Of a DNA stretch of 27,930 nucleotides, positions 7,318 to 15,896 are shown piece by piece. The stretch's first letter is position 1; the number at the start of each line of letters is the position of its first letter. A model generated the notes under the pieces. That model was not told where the DNA came from, did no database searches, and saw nothing but the letters and a program-made list of their open reading frames with translations. The DNA is from Fidelibacterota bacterium (GTDB lineage: Bacteria; Marinisomatota; Marinisomatia; Marinisomatales; UBA1611): the NCBI GenBank assembly GCA_002718285.1, contig PBAR01000032.1:37885-65814 (forward strand). Direction: 5' to 3'. Both the position numbers and the translations under genes were made by a program.

Positions 7318-8385
7318 ATGGATGTCTACTATTTTGCTAATCAAGTTTATGAATTTTCTTTTTCGAGACCGATCTATGAACGTATAGGAGGAGTTTTTGT
7401 TGTAAATAAATACAGCAGACTATTAAGATTCAAAAAATATCTGCGAAATGGAAATAGTTTTCCAGATATGAAAAGGAATTTTTTAAATACACCAGCAGTA
7501 ATAAAAAAAGATATAAAAAAACCTATTGGATTGAAAGGTATAATTATTTCTCAGTCTAACACGACAATAAACTGTGAAAATGATGATTGTATTAAAATTT
7601 TCATGGGACATGGAACAGGAGACAAGAAATATGGAGGAGCACCTACTCCTCTTGAAACTTATGATTATCATTTTATTTCTGGACAAAAACACCTTCAAAA
7701 ACTGAATGACTTAGGAGTGAATATTCCTGAAGAAAAACAAATAAAAATTGGATACCCGAAGTTTGATGAATACGTAAATGGTCAAACCAATCATGAAGAA
7801 CACCTTAACCATCTCGGTATTAAAGATCGCAATAGAAAAAATATCCTTTACGCACCAACTTGGAAATGGGGAAATGGTACACTACAAAGATACGTATATA
7901 AATTTTGTCGGGATTTAACTAATGAATTTAATCTAATCATACGACCACATTTCTTTGAAAGAAAATTTATTCCATTTCTTAAAGCGTGGACTAAAATTAA
8001 TAGAATAAATCACGTTTATTTTTCTAATCCAGCTAATATTTTAAAAAATACTACATTAAATGATTTTGCTGTATCTGATATTCTAATCAGTGATACATCT
8101 TCAATTCTTTATGAATACCTCATCACTCTTAAACCGATCATTATTGTAGAATCAGATTATACAAATCTTCATAATATGCCAGATACTATGGATATAAACT
8201 GTCTAGCTAAAAGGTATAACGACTCAAGTAATTTAGATATTTTAGAAATGGTAAATGACTCCATAGAAAAGGAAGATAAGTATAAAGACTATCATACACT
8301 ATTGAATAATTGTTTCTATTATAATGATGGAAAATCCACTGAAAGAGCAATCAAATTTCTTTCATCTTTTCAAAAATTATCTTGA
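7318..8385 (+). CDS. CDP-glycerol glycerophosphotransferase-like (TagB/TagF family) enzyme 2
   Basis: A ~355-residue GT-B protein of the CDP-glycerol glycerophosphotransferase family. Motifs, numbered from an alternative TTG at 7312, are FMGHGTGDKK (97-106) with the catalytic-type histidine, KIGYPKFDEY (145-154), ILYAPTWKWGNG (178-189), RPH (211-213), SDILISDTSSILYEYL (255-270) and YYNDGKSTERA (336-346). These give a more canonical set than the minus-strand paralogue. The enzyme should transfer a polyol phosphate from a CDP carrier to an acceptor. It directly follows the synthase and cytidylyltransferase that would make CDP-inositol, so inositol phosphate is the likely group moved, although classical relatives use CDP-glycerol or CDP-ribitol. 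I chose ATG 7318. TTG 7312 in the same frame adds two residues. No Shine-Dalgarno is visible. The gap to the previous gene is 68 bases. Confidence 0.87.
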   Translation: MDVYYFANQVYEFSFSRPIYERIGGVFVVNKYSRLLRFKKYLRNGNSFPDMKRNFLNTPAVIKKDIKKPIGLKGIIISQSNTTINCENDDCIKIFMGHGTGDKKYGGAPTPLETYDYHFISGQKHLQKLNDLGVNIPEEKQIKIGYPKFDEYVNGQTNHEEHLNHLGIKDRNRKNILYAPTWKWGNGTLQRYVYKFCRDLTNEFNLIIRPHFFERKFIPFLKAWTKINRINHVYFSNPANILKNTTLNDFAVSDILISDTSSILYEYLITLKPIIIVESDYTNLHNMPDTMDINCLAKRYNDSSNLDILEMVNDSIEKEDKYKDYHTLLNNCFYYNDGKSTERAIKFLSSFQKLS

Positions 8386-8434
8386 ACATATTTAAAAGAT
8401 ATTCTAATTATTAGGAAATAATAATTAAGGAATA

Positions 8435-9484
8435 ATGAATTTATCTTTATCTAATCCATTTATTTCCGTTGTTATCAGATCTTATAACCGGTTAGGATGT
8501 GTTCTAGAGTTGATTCAACATTGTTTAAAACAAGATTATAATAATTTTGAGATAGTAATTATTGATCAGAGTAAGAAAAATCACTGGGAAGAGTATAAAA
8601 AAGCACTTAGCTCAATTGATCAAAAAATTCGTTTAATACGGACCGAACCAAAAGGCTCTGCTGCAGCCAGAAATTTAGGTGTATTTGTTTCTAATGGTGA
8701 TATTGTCCTCTTAATGGATGATGATGATTTACCAACAAAAAATAATTGGATTTCCTCGCATGCTAAAAATTACAAAGACCCATCTTGCATTGGTGTATCA
8801 GGTCGCTACATCCATGATATTAATGAGAAAAATCGTTACAAAAATAAACAATTTGCTTATGAACGATGCTTAACATACTCCTTTTTTTTAAGAGGAAGGG
8901 ACTTCACTGGGATAGATGAAATAAAAAAACCTGTAGAATGGCTACACGGATCTAATTCATCAATCAGACGATCATATGTTATTGAACTGGGAGGTTGGTA
9001 CCCATATATTAATAATTTTGATGAACATTCATTTTGTTTCAAATTGAAAAAAATTATGAACTCAAACGAATACCTTATGTTTGATCCAGAACCAGTAGTA
9101 CTTAGAAGATTTGATATTCCTGGAGGGTTAGGGAAAAGATATCTTTCACTTACAAAGCTATTAAAAAATCAATTATTATTTTACCATAGAGTGGTTGCAA
9201 AATATTATCCAATTCGTTTTTATTTCCTATATCCTTTATTTAATCTTTATTCATTTAGATATATAATAAGATGGTTCCGAACTTTCTCTTATTTTAATGA
9301 TAGCATTTGGTTCAAATGGTTTGATAAAAAAAATGCAATGCGATTATATTTTATTCAAGAGTTTGTTAAATACCCTCTATTAGTTTTTCAGTCCCTTTTT
9401 TCAAGAAAGCCAAAGTGGCATGCCCCACTAAATATATCAGAAAAATTATATTCCGAATATAAAAATGGGGAAGCAAATAATTAG
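8435..9484 (+). CDS. Glycosyltransferase family 2
   Basis: A 349-residue GT-A inverting glycosyltransferase, probably adding a sugar from a nucleotide-sugar donor to a lipid-linked glycan at the cytoplasmic face. The fold starts with FISVVIRSYNRL (9-20). The UDP-sugar and metal-binding aspartates are in VLLMDDDDLP (91-100), preceded by KGSAAARNLG (73-82). The acceptor-side motif WLHGSNSSIRRS (169-180) and the catalytic-base region NFDEHSFCFKL (194-204) are recognisable. The C-terminal third is rich in aromatic and basic residues (YFLYPLFNLYSFRYIIRW), suggesting membrane association. It is the last gene of the plus-strand arm and converges on the GT4-like gene with only 10 bases between stops. 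I see no hairpin terminator there. Donor and linkage are unknown. Confidence 0.87.
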   Translation: MNLSLSNPFISVVIRSYNRLGCVLELIQHCLKQDYNNFEIVIIDQSKKNHWEEYKKALSSIDQKIRLIRTEPKGSAAARNLGVFVSNGDIVLLMDDDDLPTKNNWISSHAKNYKDPSCIGVSGRYIHDINEKNRYKNKQFAYERCLTYSFFLRGRDFTGIDEIKKPVEWLHGSNSSIRRSYVIELGGWYPYINNFDEHSFCFKLKKIMNSNEYLMFDPEPVVLRRFDIPGGLGKRYLSLTKLLKNQLLFYHRVVAKYYPIRFYFLYPLFNLYSFRYIIRWFRTFSYFNDSIWFKWFDKKNAMRLYFIQEFVKYPLLVFQSLFSRKPKWHAPLNISEKLYSEYKNGEANN

Positions 9485-9494
9485 ATATTGGTAA

Positions 9495-10448
9495 TCAAAA
9501 TATACTCCAACCAGATAGACTTTGAAAATCAATCATTGTTTGCTCCCATTTTTTATGGCTAATGGAAGCTACAGCATTTTTAAGAACCCAATTCCTAGGA
9601 TTATAATTTTTATTATTAATAGATTCTATGAATAATTCAGTTTGATGAATTAATTCATCTTTATTCACTTTAGTAATACCAAAATAGGATTTATATGCTT
9701 TTTCTGTTTCGATTAGATATATTTCTTTAGGCCTATTTTCATCTTGCATTAACCCTACCATCGTAAACATACAAGGAAGGTTCATTGCCATTGCTTCGTT
9801 ACAAACAATACTGTTACCCTCATACCGACTCAAGTGAATAAATGCTTTCGCTTTTCTCATCCTATCAGGAACATCATCGGATCGGCAATTCAATGGTTCA
9901 AATTGCCAATCTGGAAAAGCTTGTTCTAAAATAGGTAAAAGATTTAATCCTTTATGTTTAGTCCTTGCATCGTGGAGGATTAATCGAGAATTATCATTAT
10001 CTAATTTTCCATCAAAAAGTTCCGTATCTATATGATGATATATTACATGATTTGTTTTGTTCCCATATAATTCTTCAAACTTTGAAGCAATCCAATCAGC
10101 GCAGGCTATCCAGATTGTATTCTGTCTTTTTGAAGATTTTTCCTGAGATTTTTTTAATTTCTTGTGCCCTCTTGAACGAGTAACACTATATTTTACTGCT
10201 CCTACACCATGTTGAAATCCAATGACAGGGATATCATCGGGTATATCAGATACCATTTCATTGGTGCAAATAACAGGAATCTGTTTATTTAAAATATATT
10301 TCAAATCCAGATTTTTCGGAGTCATATATTCAACATCATGAAATATTAGTCTGAGTCCTTTAGCAAATGTTTGTACACCTCCAGTTGTCGAAAGGGGATC
10401 TTTATCATTATAATAAACTACGGTTAAAGGTATTTTTCTATCTATCAT
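9495..10448 (-). CDS. GT4-like (GT-B) glycosyltransferase
   Basis: A ~317-residue GT-B glycosyltransferase with a glycine-rich N-terminal loop STTGGVQTFAKG, a QHGVGAV motif and the retaining-transferase EX7E motif in SRYEGNSIVCNEAMA (two glutamates eight residues apart), followed by MNLPCMF. This places it in the GT4/GT1-like Pfam clan. It is the last gene of the long minus-strand string and follows the ABC exporter. Start: an ATG at 10475 would overlap the exporter gene by 23 bases and has no ribosome site. The ATG at 10448 lies 4 bases after the exporter stop, keeps the first strand (IPLTVVYYND), and has AGAG upstream, so I prefer it. A role in building the glycan carried by the neighbouring lipopolysaccharide genes is plausible. 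The donor sugar is unknown. Confidence 0.8.
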   Translation of the reverse strand: MIDRKIPLTVVYYNDKDPLSTTGGVQTFAKGLRLIFHDVEYMTPKNLDLKYILNKQIPVICTNEMVSDIPDDIPVIGFQHGVGAVKYSVTRSRGHKKLKKSQEKSSKRQNTIWIACADWIASKFEELYGNKTNHVIYHHIDTELFDGKLDNDNSRLILHDARTKHKGLNLLPILEQAFPDWQFEPLNCRSDDVPDRMRKAKAFIHLSRYEGNSIVCNEAMAMNLPCMFTMVGLMQDENRPKEIYLIETEKAYKSYFGITKVNKDELIHQTELFIESINNKNYNPRNWVLKNAVASISHKKWEQTMIDFQSLSGWSIF

Positions 10449-10452
10449 ATTT

Positions 10453-12288
10453 TTAATCTCTGAATTGATTGTCATAAAGAAATTTATATTGTTTACCTAA
10501 TTGAATAAGCTCTTTGTGCGTACCTTGTTCAGTAATCTTTCCTTTATCAAGTACAATTATTTTGTCTGCATTTTTTACAGTAGAAAGACGATGGGCAATT
10601 ACTATCACTGTTCGATCTACCATTAGAGATTCTATAGCTTCCTGAACTGACCTTTCAGACTCACTATCTAATGCTGATGTTGCTTCATCTAAAATCAAAA
10701 TTGGAGGATTTTTAAGAACAGCGCGAGCAATTGCAATACGTTGTCTTTGTCCACCAGAAAGTTTTACTCCCTTTTCACCAATGAAGGTATCAAACCCTTC
10801 AGGTAAATTATTAATAAACTCTAGGGCATTTGCAGCTTCTGCTGCAGATAATAAGTCATCATCTTCCACGCTTGTGCAACCATAAGTAATATTGTAACGA
10901 ATTGTATCATTTAAAAGGATTGTTTCCTGTGTCACAATCCCCATTATTTGACGCAAGGATATAGATTTAATGTCTTTAATATCTTTATCATCAATATAAA
11001 TTGACCCAGATTGAATCTCATAAAATCTAGGAATAAGATCTGCGATTGTGGTTTTTCCAGAGCCACTTGACCCGACCAGTGCAACGATCTGACCTCTCTT
11101 TATATTGAAAGTAATACTTTCTAGTGAAAAATTGTTTTCTTTATCGTATGTAAAACCTACATTTTCAAACTTTATTTTATCATTTAGACCACTTATTTCT
11201 ACAGATCCAGGTATATCTTTTATCTCTGGTTCGATATCAATTATTTCAAAAAACCGCTCTGCTGAAGCGTAACCATTTTGCAGATTTATATTAACATTAC
11301 TTAAGGAACGAATTGGCCCCATAATTGCAAACAATAGAAAAATAAATCTTAAAAAATCTTCCGATGTAATACCATTTCCTTGTATTACTTCTTTCCCACC
11401 TAACCATAAAAGAAGAACAGCCATAGATATACCTATGGTTTCAATCACAGGAGACGATACATGCTTCAGTTTAGCAGAACGGAACAAGAGATTAAAATAT
11501 GCCCAAGACTCTTTTTCAAATCGTTTTATCTCATGGTCTTCCATTGTAAATGCTTTCACGATCTGAATGGATGATAACGTATCTGCAATTATACTTAAAA
11601 TATCACCAATTTGACGTGTATTTCGTCTAGCTTTTCGACGGATACTTTTCCCTATGGTAGAAATTGCTAATTGAGAAAAAGGAATAATTAAAAGTGCAAT
11701 AAGAGAAAGTTTCCAACTAATTATAAATAGTAATATGCCAAAGGTAAGAATATTGATTGGCTCTACAATAATCTTGTGAAACGTTGTACCAATTGCACTA
11801 TTCATTATACCTACATCATGGATAATGACTGATGTCAGATCTCCAGATTTTTTATTATGGAAAAAAGATAAAGACAGGGATTGTAGATGTTTGTATAGCT
11901 GATTCCTAAGATGAGTAACAATTTGTAATTGAACAAATGCCATGGATACATTTTTTAGATATAAGAATAAATTTTTTGCAATGAATATTACTACAATAGC
12001 TAAGCATAATACTTGAAGTGTATCAAGAGGAGTATCGCGAATAATAAATTTATTCGTAAAAAATTTTAAACGATCATTAAGACTAAATTCTGTATTTAAA
12101 GCAAGCTGAGTTTGTTCTGCTACCAAATTTTCATAATCTGACAGAATATTGTTTATAAGAGATGCGGTAAGCCAAACTGATAAACTGTTGAAGACTACAT
12201 AAAATAATGCTGATACTGTCGAGACAATAAGTAAAGGCCAATGTGGGTAAACCAATTTACCCAGTCGAGAATAAATATTTTGCGACAT
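10453..12288 (-). CDS. MsbA-like ABC exporter (fused permease-ATPase)
   Basis: A 611-residue half-transporter with an N-terminal six-helix ABC membrane domain (about residues 15-345) and a C-terminal nucleotide-binding domain (372-605). The ATPase motifs are intact: Walker A GSSGSGKTT (406-414), Q-loop at VTQET (452-456), signature LSGGQRQR (510-517), Walker B ILILDEATSALD (530-541) and the H-loop histidine in IAHRLS (564-569). The length and architecture match the lipid A flippase MsbA and related lipid-linked glycan exporters, which act as homodimers in the inner membrane. It lies 88 bases downstream of the parvulin-like gene and just upstream of a glycosyltransferase gene, consistent with export of a lipid-linked glycan or lipopolysaccharide precursor. 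A peptide or drug exporter of the same family cannot be excluded from sequence alone. Confidence 0.88.
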   Translation of the reverse strand: MSQNIYSRLGKLVYPHWPLLIVSTVSALFYVVFNSLSVWLTASLINNILSDYENLVAEQTQLALNTEFSLNDRLKFFTNKFIIRDTPLDTLQVLCLAIVVIFIAKNLFLYLKNVSMAFVQLQIVTHLRNQLYKHLQSLSLSFFHNKKSGDLTSVIIHDVGIMNSAIGTTFHKIIVEPINILTFGILLFIISWKLSLIALLIIPFSQLAISTIGKSIRRKARRNTRQIGDILSIIADTLSSIQIVKAFTMEDHEIKRFEKESWAYFNLLFRSAKLKHVSSPVIETIGISMAVLLLWLGGKEVIQGNGITSEDFLRFIFLLFAIMGPIRSLSNVNINLQNGYASAERFFEIIDIEPEIKDIPGSVEISGLNDKIKFENVGFTYDKENNFSLESITFNIKRGQIVALVGSSGSGKTTIADLIPRFYEIQSGSIYIDDKDIKDIKSISLRQIMGIVTQETILLNDTIRYNITYGCTSVEDDDLLSAAEAANALEFINNLPEGFDTFIGEKGVKLSGGQRQRIAIARAVLKNPPILILDEATSALDSESERSVQEAIESLMVDRTVIVIAHRLSTVKNADKIIVLDKGKITEQGTHKELIQLGKQYKFLYDNQFRD

Positions 12289-12376
12289 ATACTTAAATTA
12301 ATTAGATAATATTTACCAGTCATTAAGATAATACGAGATGTTTATTTTAAACAAAAAAATAATAGGATTATAATAT

Positions 12377-13840
12377 CTATTTTATACCCGCGAATATTTT
12401 ATTTGGCGTTGGATATGCTTCTCGAAGATAAGGCAAGCCAAGTTTAAATAAGCGTAATTCTGGATGATGCCCTGTTATATTATCTATTATATCAATTCCC
12501 GATAATAATTTCAAGTTAATTGAAATATCGATTAAAGATTTAAGACTATCTAATTCCATGTTTAATTTTTCATATAATTGTTTGTTATTCATTCTATTGA
12601 AAAGCAAATAGTTATTCAGGGTGCTATTATTTGTTTTAAGTTCTCCAGGAATGGTGATAATCTGATTTAAATAATCATCTACAATCAATTTTCTTTTCCA
12701 AAGATTAATTTGTTTATTAATATCATCATAATTTATATTATAGTTATCATTGTTCTCTTTTAAAAGAAAGAAATCGCGAATAACAACAGCAAGTTTTTTT
12801 CGTAAATCCCTGGAAAAAACATCAACACTATTTGTATCTAAATAAATTGGCCTTAGACTCATGTGTTCCAGAATTTGTTTGGTTTTTATAATTCCTTCCT
12901 TGTGAATAACAAGGCTATCATTGATCCAATCTCCGAAATAGTTTTGTTCTCTATCTAAAATAGGATCTAAGAAAAGTGTTCCAAATTGTTTGTAAATATA
13001 AAATAAATTTCTGGTTAGATTATTAAATGAATTAGCTTTTACAACAATATCTTTATGAGACATATATGAATCAACAAAATTTCTTGCCAACAGATTACTT
13101 TTTTTATTTCTAATAATTTTTTTATGCCTGGATCTTATATTTTCGATTTCATTAATTGATACCGACCGATTAACAATATCATCAATTCTTATAATGAAAT
13201 ATCCAGAATCAGTAACTATTATATCAGAAATATCCCCTGGAGGAAGTTTAAATATTATATCACTAATTGGTTGAATTAGCTGACCTATATTGGTAAAGGG
13301 TGTTTGTTTAACTAAAATATAATTGTTCAGATATTTTATTTGGGATAATTGATTAAAACTTACACCATTCATCAAAGAATCCTGGCATTTTGATATAATA
13401 TCAAAATCTTGACTATATAGAAATGTTATTTTTACTTTTTTTCTTGAGTTTATAATTGACTCTAGTATTTCCTTATTAGTCACAATTAGTTTTTTATCAA
13501 CTTCAATTTCAAAAATCTTTTCTATGATTAATTCTTGCTTTAATAGCTTCAATCGTGGATCATCATCTTTAATAAAATACTGTTTATTTTTTGTTAATTC
13601 TTGTGCGAGTACGATCTCATTAATCATTGCTTCTAAATAGAATAGTTTAGGATCATTCTTCGGTTTCAAATTTGACGGACCAAAACTATAGCTATTAGTA
13701 AATTGTTCAAGAGTAATGTTAGTATCTCCGACAGTTGCAAGCATGGAAGAATTATAAGTCTGGTAATTCATGTTATATGAAACAAATACCAGTATAATAA
13801 ATAAAATAAATATTAACTGTAATTGGATTGATTTCAACAT
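12377..13840 (-). CDS. Parvulin-like (PpiC/SurA-type) periplasmic peptidyl-prolyl isomerase-related protein
   Basis: A 487-residue protein with one N-terminal hydrophobic segment (about residues 8-22), either a signal anchor or an uncleaved signal peptide. A SurA-N-like segment begins at VGDTNITLEQF (37-47), and a parvulin-like domain (about 134-222) runs from KVKITFLYSQDF to LPPGDISDIIVTDSGYFIIRI. The last pattern (gap of LPPGDIS...V.. GY.IIR) is typical of PpiC rotamases. The remaining ~260 residues show no domain I recognise. The parvulin part looks degenerate, so chaperone activity without strong isomerase activity is possible. It probably assists folding of secreted or outer-membrane proteins. 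Its position between a T9SS cargo gene and an MsbA-like exporter, 29 bases after the cargo gene, fits a helper for the products of this same gene string. Confidence 0.72.
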   Translation of the reverse strand: MLKSIQLQLIFILFIILVFVSYNMNYQTYNSSMLATVGDTNITLEQFTNSYSFGPSNLKPKNDPKLFYLEAMINEIVLAQELTKNKQYFIKDDDPRLKLLKQELIIEKIFEIEVDKKLIVTNKEILESIINSRKKVKITFLYSQDFDIISKCQDSLMNGVSFNQLSQIKYLNNYILVKQTPFTNIGQLIQPISDIIFKLPPGDISDIIVTDSGYFIIRIDDIVNRSVSINEIENIRSRHKKIIRNKKSNLLARNFVDSYMSHKDIVVKANSFNNLTRNLFYIYKQFGTLFLDPILDREQNYFGDWINDSLVIHKEGIIKTKQILEHMSLRPIYLDTNSVDVFSRDLRKKLAVVIRDFFLLKENNDNYNINYDDINKQINLWKRKLIVDDYLNQIITIPGELKTNNSTLNNYLLFNRMNNKQLYEKLNMELDSLKSLIDISINLKLLSGIDIIDNITGHHPELRLFKLGLPYLREAYPTPNKIFAGIK

Positions 13841-13869
13841 AAATCTAAAATATGATTATAATATATTTG

Positions 13870-15870
13870 CTACTTTAGATTTATAAAATAATTGCTTACA
13901 ATAAATTCTCCATTAAGAAAAAGAGTAATTATATAAGGGCCAGTGCTGAATTCAGAAGTGTCAATTTGATGTGTGATTAAAGTTTTATCATTTTTTTCTT
14001 TTCTTTCTTTAAAAACTAATTCACCCAATATATTATAAATATTTAAATCCATATAATTGGTTTTTGCCTTCCATCCACTCCAGTAGTCCAATCTATAGGT
14101 AATATTTAATGTTTTATTAGTTGGATTAGGATAAACCTTGATCTCATAATCATTAATGGGAGAATGTTGGTTTAAAGTAACATCTAAATTACCATTAGAA
14201 ATCTGATTAATAATAGAATCTGGGATGCTATAATAAAATGGGTAAAATATAGACCATGATTCATGAAAATATTTTGCCCCCGATTCTGATACAGTAAGAA
14301 GATCACCATCTTGGTTAAAACTCAAATCTTCTGCTCCCGATGGGATGTTAAACACAGTATCAATTACTGGTTCATTTACTTCGGATAATCCACTTACTAA
14401 GCATCTATAGATTTTCCCATAATTATTCCCACCATTACTTTGACTGATATATAAATAATTTTTACCTTCAATATATCTCCATGCGACACCTTGCGTACGG
14501 CGAGGTAACATATATATAGCAGGGTTTTCTCCATTGAGAACTGTACCAGAAGAATCGATTGGATAACCAAGAAGATAAGGAATACTTTGGACAGACGTTC
14601 TATACTCACCTACCCATAAAGTATCACTGTAATATGTTATGAATGATGACTGGCAATCCACCGAGTATAAATCTTCAGGAGCAGAAAATAAATCTACATA
14701 TTTTCCGCTATCATTTTGATAAGTTGGGATCTCATAGGCTTCAATCTTATATATAGAAGCAACATAAATCTTATTGTTTTTAAATGCAATTCCACCATTA
14801 TGTGCATTTTTCAAATAACCATTTAATCTGAAACATCTTCTTACATTGTAACTGTCTGAAGGGTCCAGTTCTACAATTATCGATTTTTTTTGCCCAGTTA
14901 CACCACTCTGGGTTTTGTTATATAATGAAATATAGACCATTCCAGATGATTGAGAATCAAACTGATCATCTTCAAAAGAATTCGTAACACCTTGCGGAAT
15001 AAAATCATCATTCTGATAAGGTACAAATACCGCATCATTTACTTTGGTAGGGTTAAAAAAGATTCGCTGATCTACATTATCAATACTTGATCCAACTTCG
15101 TAATCATGATAATTTGGAATCCCAAAATAAGGGCTACCATCAAATGGGATTTTCGCTGTATTGTATTGACTTTCAAAAAAATAATTTTTGATATTTAATG
15201 AGTATACTTCTCCTCTCATTCCAGAATATGGCAATATATTATTATCACCAATAGTTACAGCTGAATTGTAATAAGTATACCCTATAGTTTCAGTATTATA
15301 AATTTGATTAACCATCAACCGATTATTTATATATAACCCTACACGAATTGAATCCGTGAATACTTTGGAAAACCAATTTATATGATACCACTCAAATAGT
15401 TCGAATGGATACTCTGCAACAGTTTCATAATTAATACCATTGAGCTTATGAATCAATATTATTCCTTCTTCAATAAATCTAATTTCAATACCATTTTGAT
15501 TATTTGTAATCCAACTTAATACCTCTCCAGTATTATCAAATTGTTTTACCCAGACTTCACCTGATAAAATATGTGATCCAAAAAATGCCTGGCTGATTGA
15601 ATCAGCGCTAATAATAGAACTAGAATCATTTGGGAAATATGCTGTCTTCCGGCTTGAATATCCCCAACTGTCTTCATGACCTCTAGCGAGCTCTTCTATT
15701 TCATCAACTCTAGTCGAAATATCAACATTATTGGTTATAAAATTATTCTGAATAGGATTACCATTATCATAGTCTGCATTAAATCTAAAGATTATTGATT
15801 GCTGTGCAATTACCAGATTAAAAATGAAAATAAAATAAAATCTAAATATTTTAGATAAGCAATTTCCCAT
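13870..15870 (-). CDS. Secreted T9SS cargo protein with LamG-like domain
   Basis: A 666-residue secreted protein. A signal peptide (about residues 1-22, ending VIAQQ) leads to a concanavalin/LamG-like region (about 90-235) with SGEVWVKQF and GEVYSLNIKN. A middle region (about 250-545) contains repeated short beta segments such as KIYVASIYKIEAYEI, TLWVGEYRTS and YLYISQSNGG, which read like a beta-propeller. The C-terminus (about 573-666) is a type A T9SS sorting domain: YEIKVYPNPTNKTLNITY, then DLNIYNILGELVFKE and GPYIITLFLNGE. It should therefore be carried across the outer membrane by T9SS and anchored at the surface or released. It lies 26 bases downstream of a PorV-type barrel gene. Ligand and function are unknown; carbohydrate or protein binding by the LamG-like part is possible. 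Confidence 0.82.
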   Translation of the reverse strand: MGNCLSKIFRFYFIFIFNLVIAQQSIIFRFNADYDNGNPIQNNFITNNVDISTRVDEIEELARGHEDSWGYSSRKTAYFPNDSSSIISADSISQAFFGSHILSGEVWVKQFDNTGEVLSWITNNQNGIEIRFIEEGIILIHKLNGINYETVAEYPFELFEWYHINWFSKVFTDSIRVGLYINNRLMVNQIYNTETIGYTYYNSAVTIGDNNILPYSGMRGEVYSLNIKNYFFESQYNTAKIPFDGSPYFGIPNYHDYEVGSSIDNVDQRIFFNPTKVNDAVFVPYQNDDFIPQGVTNSFEDDQFDSQSSGMVYISLYNKTQSGVTGQKKSIIVELDPSDSYNVRRCFRLNGYLKNAHNGGIAFKNNKIYVASIYKIEAYEIPTYQNDSGKYVDLFSAPEDLYSVDCQSSFITYYSDTLWVGEYRTSVQSIPYLLGYPIDSSGTVLNGENPAIYMLPRRTQGVAWRYIEGKNYLYISQSNGGNNYGKIYRCLVSGLSEVNEPVIDTVFNIPSGAEDLSFNQDGDLLTVSESGAKYFHESWSIFYPFYYSIPDSIINQISNGNLDVTLNQHSPINDYEIKVYPNPTNKTLNITYRLDYWSGWKAKTNYMDLNIYNILGELVFKERKEKNDKTLITHQIDTSEFSTGPYIITLFLNGEFIVSNYFINLK

Positions 15871-15896
15871 ACACTAGTTATTTTTATTTTTTGATA

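Noticed and set aside
12289..12376. Short stem GTTTA-AAA-TAAAC beside seven T bases between the parvulin-like and ABC exporter genes, as a terminator
   Set aside because: On the transcribed strand the T run precedes the stem, and the stem has only A-T-rich 5 bp, so it would not terminate in that direction.
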